A stretch of 12,701 nt of DNA from Anaerolineales bacterium (GTDB lineage Bacteria > Chloroflexota > Anaerolineae > Anaerolineales > Villigracilaceae), in NCBI GenBank assembly GCA_016928525.1, contig JAFGKO010000165.1, positions 1 through 12,701 of the forward strand, written 5' to 3'. The notes under the pieces are model-generated. The model was given only the letters and a program-made list of their open reading frames with translations. It did not search any database and was not told the origin of the DNA. Shown here one piece after another: positions 7,784 to 12,701 of the stretch. A program made the position numbers and the translations under genes. Every line of letters starts with the position of its first letter. Positions within the stretch are counted from its first letter, which is position 1.

Positions 7784-9529
7784 TTACCGCCGTTGCTGGG
7801 AAATTCCCTGGCGCAGGCGGGTCTGTTTGATGTAATCTTTGACCAATTGTGGCGGGTGCGGTTGTAATCCACCCATGATGAGATAACCCGGCGCCCAGAA
7901 ATCACCGGATGGATTTTCACGTTTCAAACGCGGGAATTCGGCAAAAATCTTTTCCGAAGTTTGCTGGCGCATGATACGCATCAAATAGCCCGGTGAGGTA
8001 TTTGGCGTCACGTTGACCACCCATTGCAGGTACTCAGGTCGTACGGCGACAAACTCCAACCGCCAGCCAAAAGCGACACAAATATTAGGCATCCATTCCG
8101 AGAGACGGTCGGCTAGGTCGCCGGTCATATAATGGGCTGTGAAACGCGGGACGAGCAGACAGGCGTAGTTCAACTGCGCCAGGCCTGCTGACGCCGATTC
8201 CGTGATCATCCGCCCGGCTACTTCGGTGATCGAATGCGGACGCGTTTCATCCAACTCGCCGGGCATAGGTTGGCGCAAGGGTGTAACTGGCCTCCTGCGT
8301 TGTGATTTAGAGGGAAGTGTAGCCGCCAGTTCCTCGGCGATATCTGTAAGCGACTCTTGTTGATTCACTGGTTGCTCTTCCAGCGCTATGTCCCGCAAGT
8401 GGATGGCCGGGGAACTTTCTGTACTTGGGCGACGGTTGGATTGTTTTGGCAAGGGAGTCGAGGGACGTGTGACAGCAGCAGACGGATCCAGGTCCAGGTC
8501 CAAGCTTGAGGCGCTCTCGTCGGCATCGTCTATGCTCATCTGAGGCAGATCCACTTCCACCCGCTCCGGGGGTACCGGTGGGGGAATTTCATTCAGAATT
8601 TCGGCAATGGAAGGGATTTCCAGGTCTTCGCTGGATTCGTCAAACTCCTCCGCCTCGGACTCAACTTGAGCCTGCTTCCCTTTCGATTCCGGTGCTCGTT
8701 CCACCGGCAGGACTGGCCCAGTTTTGGCAACCGACAGCGACTGCGCCAAAGCGTTAGCCTGACTGCGGATCGTGCTGAAGGGAGTTTCTGCATCAAAAAC
8801 CAATGCCAGTATGACGTTTTCTGTCATACTGGTGGCATACAACATGTGCTCGGCCTTGGTCGACTCAAGCCGAACGAATCGCAACAAATCGTTGCCCTTT
8901 TGCCCGTCCCAGTGGCGAGAGACGGTACTTGCCAGTTCGTTGGCGGCGTTCTGCGAAAGTTGGCCTGCATAGGCCCACAAGTCTTTTTCGCGCGTGATCA
9001 ATGCAGCTTGGGCCGAGGATTCCAAAGTCAGGCGTGTGAGATGTTGTGCAGCTTTTGAAACATCATGCAACCAGGGAATATCAGGCATTTCTAAATTTTC
9101 CTGTGACGAGGATTTCTTTTCTTCATTATTCTCTAACATAACATCTTTTTCTAAAGCATCAGGCAATTGATCTGGGATAACAGGAACCGCGCGCATAAGT
9201 TGGATGAAATCTGGCAGATAAAAGGGCTTGCGCAGCAATACCCACGGGCGAATGGCATCCATCGTTGGAGGGATTTCCTCGTCTGCCAGGATGACCAAGT
9301 CAAGATCTGGGTTCATACTTCGCAGCGAACGTCCCATTTCGAGAATTGCGCTTTCACCCAGGTCCATATCCAGCAACGCTAAAGTACAAACTTCTCTTTC
9401 AGCGTTTAGAATGGCGTCGGTTTTGCCCTTGGCAACATGAACGCGAAAAGAACCCGTATTGCTCAGACTCTGGCGGATTGATTCCCCAAAACTTGTTTGC
9501 GCTGAAATTACCAACAAATTCGCTTTCAC
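7784..9529 (-). CDS. Pseudo-receiver / Roadblock-like / inactive Y1-transposase-like fusion protein
   Basis: 581 residues from the GTG at 9529; a TTG at 9535 would add two. Residues about 3-118 form a CheY-like receiver: candidate D54 in LLDMDL and the K101-P102 pair are kept, but the acidic pair is replaced by S9-A10 and the Thr/Ser switch is A82. Residues about 158-265 resemble a Roadblock/LC7 domain (AALITREKDLWAYAG, later a hydrophobic LALVFD strand). A linker (about 266-440) is rich in Glu, Asp, Ser and Pro. The last 129 residues match the IS200/IS605 TnpA (Y1_Tnp) pattern: AFGWRLEFVAVRPEYLQWVV, SPGYLMRIMR, IFAEFPRLKR, FWAPGYLIMGG and VKDYIKQ. The HUH motif is gone (PEYLQ, Y500 and Q502), though Tyr566 remains. 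Not a working transposase and no IS ends are seen; a domesticated DNA- or RNA-binding regulator is the inference. Confidence 0.75.
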   Translation of the reverse strand: MKANLLVISAQTSFGESIRQSLSNTGSFRVHVAKGKTDAILNAEREVCTLALLDMDLGESAILEMGRSLRSMNPDLDLVILADEEIPPTMDAIRPWVLLRKPFYLPDFIQLMRAVPVIPDQLPDALEKDVMLENNEEKKSSSQENLEMPDIPWLHDVSKAAQHLTRLTLESSAQAALITREKDLWAYAGQLSQNAANELASTVSRHWDGQKGNDLLRFVRLESTKAEHMLYATSMTENVILALVFDAETPFSTIRSQANALAQSLSVAKTGPVLPVERAPESKGKQAQVESEAEEFDESSEDLEIPSIAEILNEIPPPVPPERVEVDLPQMSIDDADESASSLDLDLDPSAAVTRPSTPLPKQSNRRPSTESSPAIHLRDIALEEQPVNQQESLTDIAEELAATLPSKSQRRRPVTPLRQPMPGELDETRPHSITEVAGRMITESASAGLAQLNYACLLVPRFTAHYMTGDLADRLSEWMPNICVAFGWRLEFVAVRPEYLQWVVNVTPNTSPGYLMRIMRQQTSEKIFAEFPRLKRENPSGDFWAPGYLIMGGLQPHPPQLVKDYIKQTRLRQGISQQRR

Positions 9530-9540
9530 GTACAAAGTGT

Positions 9541-9569
9541 ATCATGTCAATGCGACACAAGCAAGTCAA
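9541..9569 (-). promoter_or_regulatory. Candidate promoter of the Y1-fusion gene
   Basis: On the minus strand TTGACT (9569-9564) and CATGAT (9546-9541) are separated by exactly 17 bp. The -35 matches 5 of 6 consensus bases and the -10 matches 4 of 6. Transcription would begin only a few bases before the GTG start at 9529, and no Shine-Dalgarno is present, so a leaderless or near-leaderless message is possible. Confidence 0.5.
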
Positions 9570-9604
9570 CCCGTAGGGGGATACCGGATATTTGTCTGTA
9601 CAAC

Positions 9605-9636
9605 TTGACTTTCGCCCCCCGTTTGTGCTATCTAAT
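9605..9636 (+). promoter_or_regulatory. Candidate promoter of the MBL-fold gene
   Basis: TTGACT (9605-9610) is followed by the AT-rich TATCTAAT (9629-9636). TCTAAT matches 5 of 6 -10 bases but at a long 20-bp spacing, and TATCTA at 18 bp is a weaker match. The position, about 26 bp before the start codon and divergent from the fusion gene promoter, fits. Confidence 0.35.
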
Positions 9637-9650
9637 AGGAAAAAATTTAC

Positions 9651-9654
9651 GAGG
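9651..9654 (+). promoter_or_regulatory. Shine-Dalgarno that sets the MBL-fold gene start
   Basis: GAGG lies 7 nt before the ATG at 9662. The in-frame ATG at 9605 lies within the candidate promoter and would add 19 residues unlike the family, so 9662 is preferred. Confidence 0.75.
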
Positions 9655-9661
9655 AAATTTT

Positions 9662-10513
9662 ATGCACCGTGAGCGTGTATCTGAAAATGTTTTTTGGTTC
9701 CAAAGCGATGTCTATGCCCAGGTTACTGCAGGAGTGGTAGCCGGACCACAATGGGCTGTAGTCATCGATACGTTGGCGCTACCTGATGAAACACTGGGCA
9801 TGCGCGAGTTCATCGAACATGAACTAGGCGTCTCGGTTCGTTATGTGATAAATACGCACTACCATGCTGACCATTCCTGGGGTAATTGTTTCTTCCCCGG
9901 CGCGACGATTATTGCGCATTCCCGTTGTCGGGAATTGTTGATTGAACGAGGCATTCCTTCTCTGGAAGAAGCCAGCAAGCAAAATGTAGCATTGCGGCAG
10001 GTCAAGATTGTCTTGCCGCACATGACTTTCGATCACGGCGAAATGACCTTGAGGGTAGGAAAAAAGAATCTGACCATTATGCCAGCTTTAGGACACAGTG
10101 AAGATGGCATTTCAGTGCTTGTCGAAGAAGACCGCATCTTATTTGCAGGCGATGCTTTTATGCCATTACCCTATATTGTGGATGGCAATGTAGACGACAT
10201 TGCTGCCTCAATCAAACGTATTGGCCGAATGGGGCTCGAAAATATCGTGCAAGGCCATGGCGATGTTATTCTACGGGGCGAAATCGAAGCGGCCATCAAG
10301 GAAAACTTGAACTACATTTCCGCTATCAAAAAAGCCGTGCGAACTGCGGCACGACGCAAGGCAGCGATGGAATATTTAGAAGAGATAAGCATTGAGTCCT
10401 GTGGCAAGAGCCGCGTCCATTTGGGTGGACTGGCAGTCTCGTTGCATGAGCGGAATTTGCGTGCTTTGTTGTATCATGTTCAGAGCGGAAAAGATACAGA
10501 GGACGATAGTTGA
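9662..10513 (+). CDS. Metallo-beta-lactamase-fold hydrolase
   Basis: 283 residues from the ATG at 9662. The zinc ligands of the MBL superfamily are complete: HYHADH (H66, H68, D70, H71), H145 in LGHSEDG, D164 in LFAGDAF and H199 in VQGHGDV. The domain order matches Zn-dependent hydrolases of the glyoxalase II and class B-like group. There is no signal peptide, so it is probably cytosolic and not a secreted beta-lactamase. After the metal site, residues about 205-283 form a helical, basic tail (KKAVRTAARRKAA) of unclear role. It is the only plus-strand gene here, divergent from the Y1-fusion gene and convergent with plsY, and shares a two-way terminator with the latter. Substrate unknown. Confidence 0.88.
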   Translation: MHRERVSENVFWFQSDVYAQVTAGVVAGPQWAVVIDTLALPDETLGMREFIEHELGVSVRYVINTHYHADHSWGNCFFPGATIIAHSRCRELLIERGIPSLEEASKQNVALRQVKIVLPHMTFDHGEMTLRVGKKNLTIMPALGHSEDGISVLVEEDRILFAGDAFMPLPYIVDGNVDDIAASIKRIGRMGLENIVQGHGDVILRGEIEAAIKENLNYISAIKKAVRTAARRKAAMEYLEEISIESCGKSRVHLGGLAVSLHERNLRALLYHVQSGKDTEDDS

Positions 10514-10541
10514 GGAAAACCAAAATCACCAGTTTTCATAG

Positions 10542-10569
10542 AAAAACCAGGCTTCTCGCCTGGTTTTTT
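10542..10569. terminator. Bidirectional intrinsic terminator between the MBL gene and plsY
   Basis: AAAAACCAGGC (10542-10552) pairs perfectly with GCCTGGTTTTT (10558-10568) around the loop TTCTC. T-tracts flank it on both strands, so it can stop transcription from both convergent genes. The stem overlaps the TAA stop of plsY by one base. Confidence 0.92.
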
Positions 10570-11269
10570 ACGTCGCGTTACTGTGGTTGGGCTGTTGCGT
10601 TTCCCGTTTGGATTTAATCCATCCATGCAAGCTCTGTTTGACAATGCGTTCTTGACCTGAGAACAATTTCTTCAAATTGGGGCGTAGGGCCCAAATAAGC
10701 AAAAGTTCAGCAAGCACGCCGTAAAGTATATCTATCCAAGGTGTCAGCCCCAACCAGGTACGGACGGCAAAAATAATGAAGGCAAAGAATGCTACGCTCA
10801 TAGTGGTAATGGATGCAATACCCACGGTGAAAAAGACCAGGGCGCCCAGCGGAAAAATAATGAAGATGGAAGGCCCCCAAAGACCAAAAGCTCCACCGAC
10901 AGCCGGCGCACCGCCTGCCCCACCACGTAGGCCTACGATGCGTCCCTGCTCATCTCGTTTTGGTACGAAAATTGAGTAATTGTGACCAAGGATGGCAGCA
11001 ATAGGCGCAAGCACATGCCACAAATGTACATCGGGTATAAGGGCCTTTGATGCCCATACCGCTACAGCTCCCTTGAGAATATCCATGATAGCGGTGAGCA
11101 GTCCGGCCCAGAAACCAGCCGCCCGCATGGCATTTGTGCCACCGGTGCGTCCACTTTCTATCAGGCGAATATCCTGACCGGTTTTCAGTTTTACAATAAG
11201 CCAACCGAACGGGATTGCGCCAATGATATAAGACAGTAAAAGCACCCCCATGCCAATCACAATTTGCAT
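10568..11269 (-). CDS. plsY: Divergent glycerol-3-phosphate acyltransferase (PlsY-like)
   Basis: 233 residues and about six membrane helices, as expected for PlsY, which transfers an acyl group from acyl-phosphate to glycerol-3-phosphate to make lysophosphatidate. It opens with SYIIGAIPFG (13-22). Motif 1 (ESGRTGGTNAMR, 38-49) keeps Ser39, Thr45-Asn46 and Arg49 but has RTGG where GNxG is usual. DILKG (63-67) and GH (95-96) are present. Motif 2, usually KGGKG, reads RGGAGG (115-120), after an apparent insertion (PKRDEQGRIVG, 103-113). The ATG at 11269 is chosen because GGAGG lies 11 nt upstream and overlaps the alternative TTG at 11287. Last gene of the membrane protein-JAMM-plsY unit. Could be a paralogue with altered substrate. 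Confidence 0.85.
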   Translation of the reverse strand: MQIVIGMGVLLLSYIIGAIPFGWLIVKLKTGQDIRLIESGRTGGTNAMRAAGFWAGLLTAIMDILKGAVAVWASKALIPDVHLWHVLAPIAAILGHNYSIFVPKRDEQGRIVGLRGGAGGAPAVGGAFGLWGPSIFIIFPLGALVFFTVGIASITTMSVAFFAFIIFAVRTWLGLTPWIDILYGVLAELLLIWALRPNLKKLFSGQERIVKQSLHGWIKSKRETQQPNHSNAT

Positions 11270-11280
11270 AAGAGTAGGAT

Positions 11281-11285
11281 CCTCC
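11281..11285 (-). promoter_or_regulatory. Shine-Dalgarno that sets the plsY start
   Basis: GGAGG on the minus strand, 11 nt before the ATG at 11269. It overlaps the upstream in-frame TTG at 11287, which is therefore unlikely to be used. Confidence 0.65.
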
Positions 11286-11294
11286 AAACTTAGT

Positions 11295-11309
11295 GTAACA
11301 ATGGTAACA
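11295..11309. repeat. Direct repeat GTAACA in the JAMM-plsY gap
   Basis: GTAACA occurs at 11295-11300 and 11304-11309, nine bases apart, inside an imperfect palindrome. It may be a regulatory site for plsY or chance. Confidence 0.25.
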
Positions 11310-11326
11310 CGAGATTGAGTATCAGG

Positions 11327-11743
11327 TTACTGCTTATTCACAATTTGTAAGTTCACTTCCGTTGCTTCTCCGGCCTCAATCCAGAAGCCGCGCGCTTTCC
11401 AGGTACGCCTCGAACGAGACCAGATAATATGCACTGCCTCATAAGTAGCCTCGGCGATGTCTGTAGCGGAAGCAGTTTCGGGTCCGGAAGGATGCGAATG
11501 GTAAATGCCGACCAGGTCCAGTCCGTTGGTTTCGATCCATTCGAATGCATTGAGCTGCTCTTGAGGATCCATACGGAAGCGCACTGGACTTTGTTCTGCG
11601 TTGCGCACCCTGAGCACAGCCTCGACTATATTCTGTTTCCCGGCAAGCAATCCACAGGCCTCGAGCGGAGCTTGTACGATGACATGGCGGCGCATCGATT
11701 GCCAGTGTGCGGACTGCATTTTTAGGATTTTTAGCATGTGCAT
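11327..11743 (-). CDS. JAMM/MPN metalloprotease (M67 family)
   Basis: 138 residues from the ATG at 11743, a normal size for a stand-alone bacterial JAB-domain protein. The zinc-protease motif is complete: E28 in LEACGLL, then H82-S-H84, seven residues, S92, two residues and D95. Related bacterial enzymes remove C-terminal extensions from ubiquitin-like sulfur carriers or cleave small isopeptides. No ThiS/MoaD-like partner is present in the window. The start overlaps the stop of the upstream membrane protein as TGATG, so translation is probably coupled. A TTG three bases earlier and internal ATGs are alternatives. A real functional tie to PlsY downstream is not shown. Confidence 0.85.
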   Translation of the reverse strand: MHMLKILKMQSAHWQSMRRHVIVQAPLEACGLLAGKQNIVEAVLRVRNAEQSPVRFRMDPQEQLNAFEWIETNGLDLVGIYHSHPSGPETASATDIAEATYEAVHIIWSRSRRTWKARGFWIEAGEATEVNLQIVNKQ

Positions 11744-12552
11744 CAAAAGAGAATGGCAATTCCCCAGGCAAGTCCCAATGCGATCAACGGCTCAATCATA
11801 GCACGGCGCAGAGGGACACCTTCTAACAAGTTGCCAGTGAGTGTGGACAAAGCGTATAAAGGTGCAAGCAAGGCCAATCCAAACTGGACAGGAGATACAG
11901 GCCAGTAATGCAGCCCGGCAGCGATTTGCGTGCAGACGAGGGCAATACCGAGCGCCCAGTTGAATTCCCATTTTTGGCCAATACGAAGATGCAAGGTGCG
12001 CAGGCTGACCAACCCGGCGGCGATGAACAGGGCTGGCGCCAGCAGGAACAGGCGCATGCCGCTATACCGTAGAGCGGTTGTCAGGATAAGATAGATCGCA
12101 AAGGATAGGGCTGTCAGTCCTGCAGTAGCAATAGCATAGTTGGGAGCAGATGGCTCAACAACAATATACTCTGCAAAGAAAACCAATACCAGGAGTAAGC
12201 TGCCGATGCCGAAGCCCATCCACCAGGTGTTCCCGGGCGGCAAAATTGTCAGTGGGATGCCAATAATGAAGGCTGATAGGGTAGGTAATAACCAGTGTTC
12301 AATGGTGCGTTTATCGCCCAAGGATGGATGAGAGCGCAATAGCCAGTCCATGCCGGTAGCGGTTAACCCGGCAGCGAGGAATACCATGACCGTACTCAGG
12401 CTAATCGGATATGAAAAATAGAAACCGGGTACCTGCAGTTCGAGGGTGAATTGTGGTGTCTGGACCAGGCGAGACAAAGCATAGGCAAGCAAGACAGCAG
12501 CAGTCAACACACCCACTCGGTTCACATCTGGCAAATAACGGGTTTCATTCAC
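11743..12552 (-). CDS. Nine-helix integral membrane protein of unknown function
   Basis: 269 residues from the GTG at 12552; a TTG at 12588 would add 12 residues with no Shine-Dalgarno, so the start is uncertain. In the shorter version a polar ETRYLPDVNR start is followed by nine hydrophobic helices at about 12-30, 50-72, 86-104, 111-132, 139-161, 165-184, 196-215, 221-240 and 251-269. No catalytic motif is recognisable. It may belong to a Chloroflexota-restricted family such as DUF5656, but this is from memory and unchecked. It shares TGATG with the JAMM peptidase start and heads the unit ending in plsY, so a membrane or lipid-related role is plausible but unproven. Confidence 0.7.
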   Translation of the reverse strand: MNETRYLPDVNRVGVLTAAVLLAYALSRLVQTPQFTLELQVPGFYFSYPISLSTVMVFLAAGLTATGMDWLLRSHPSLGDKRTIEHWLLPTLSAFIIGIPLTILPPGNTWWMGFGIGSLLLVLVFFAEYIVVEPSAPNYAIATAGLTALSFAIYLILTTALRYSGMRLFLLAPALFIAAGLVSLRTLHLRIGQKWEFNWALGIALVCTQIAAGLHYWPVSPVQFGLALLAPLYALSTLTGNLLEGVPLRRAMIEPLIALGLAWGIAILF

Positions 12553-12647
12553 GAATTGGATTGTACCTGTCTCTAAATGGGCTGCCAAGAGGGACTGGGC
12601 AGATCTTGAAATTCATACAGGACTTTCGCTTAGAGTGACGAGATGAT

Positions 12648-12663
12648 ACCATGTGGTCATGGT
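12648..12663. promoter_or_regulatory. Perfect short inverted repeat upstream of the membrane protein gene
   Basis: ACCATG (12648-12653) and CATGGT (12658-12663) are perfect inverted copies around TGGT. On the minus strand TATCAT, a 5 of 6 match to a -10 box, lies just downstream of the palindrome, so the repeat would fall in the -35/-10 spacer of a weak promoter. A repressor site is possible. Confidence 0.3.
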
Positions 12664-12701
12664 TACCAAACAACAGTACGTTGAATATCTGATTTGCACA
12701 A

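Noticed and set aside
7784..8170. Intact IS200/IS605 insertion sequence
   Set aside because: The transposase-like domain is part of a larger in-frame protein, lacks the HUH residues, and has no TnpB partner or recognisable left and right ends.
9605..9661. Longer N-terminus for the MBL-fold gene from the ATG at 9605
   Set aside because: The GAGG ribosome site fits the ATG at 9662, and the extra residues overlap a promoter-like sequence.
9662..10513. Antibiotic-resistance beta-lactamase
   Set aside because: No signal peptide and generic MBL-fold spacing; only superfamily membership is supported.

Overview
The window looks like chromosomal DNA from an environmental Chloroflexota bacterium, most likely of the Anaerolineae type. 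That placement is an inference. It rests on moderate-to-high GC, a divergent PlsY, a Ntn-hydrolase lipoprotein, and a receiver/Roadblock/Y1-transposase-like fusion protein. No rRNA, tRNA, CRISPR array, prophage or intact insertion sequence is visible. Nine of the ten genes lie on the minus strand; the metallo-beta-lactamase-fold gene at 9662-10513 is the exception.

Layout from right to left, following minus-strand transcription. (1) 12552 to 10568: a nine-helix membrane protein, a JAMM/M67 metallopeptidase whose start overlaps the previous stop (TGATG), and a divergent glycerol-3-phosphate acyltransferase (PlsY), closed by a perfect 11-bp hairpin terminator that also serves the convergent MBL gene. 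(2) 9662 to 10513 on the plus strand: an MBL-fold hydrolase, divergent from (3). (3) 9529 to 7784: a multidomain protein with a degenerate response-regulator receiver, a Roadblock/LC7-like domain, a long acidic and proline-rich linker, and a C-terminal IS200/IS605-type Y1 transposase domain that has lost its HUH histidines. This is the most unusual gene here. (4) 7669 to 7783: a 115-bp spacer holding a perfect 12-bp inverted repeat and seven exact-period heptamers (CAGTNNN) that run to 2 bp before the polA start. (5) 7668 to 2502: a full-length DNA polymerase I with 5' nuclease, proofreading and polymerase sites all intact, then a 771-residue TPR protein, closed by an intrinsic terminator. (6) 2362 to 98: a small three-helix membrane protein, a lipoprotein of the Ntn amidohydrolase type (C45/AAT-like), and a GT-A-fold glycosyltransferase-like protein, closely spaced and probably one operon.

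The main points for a second look are the receiver-Roadblock-dead-Y1 fusion, the repeat cluster between it and polA, and a sharp internal base-composition change in polA: about 43% GC over roughly 5641-6060 against about 60% on either side. The segment falls on the start of the polymerase domain and suggests a recombinant mosaic gene. The terminators at 2474-2503 and 10542-10569 both begin inside the stop codon of the preceding gene. No stretch of more than 300 bases lacks a gene.
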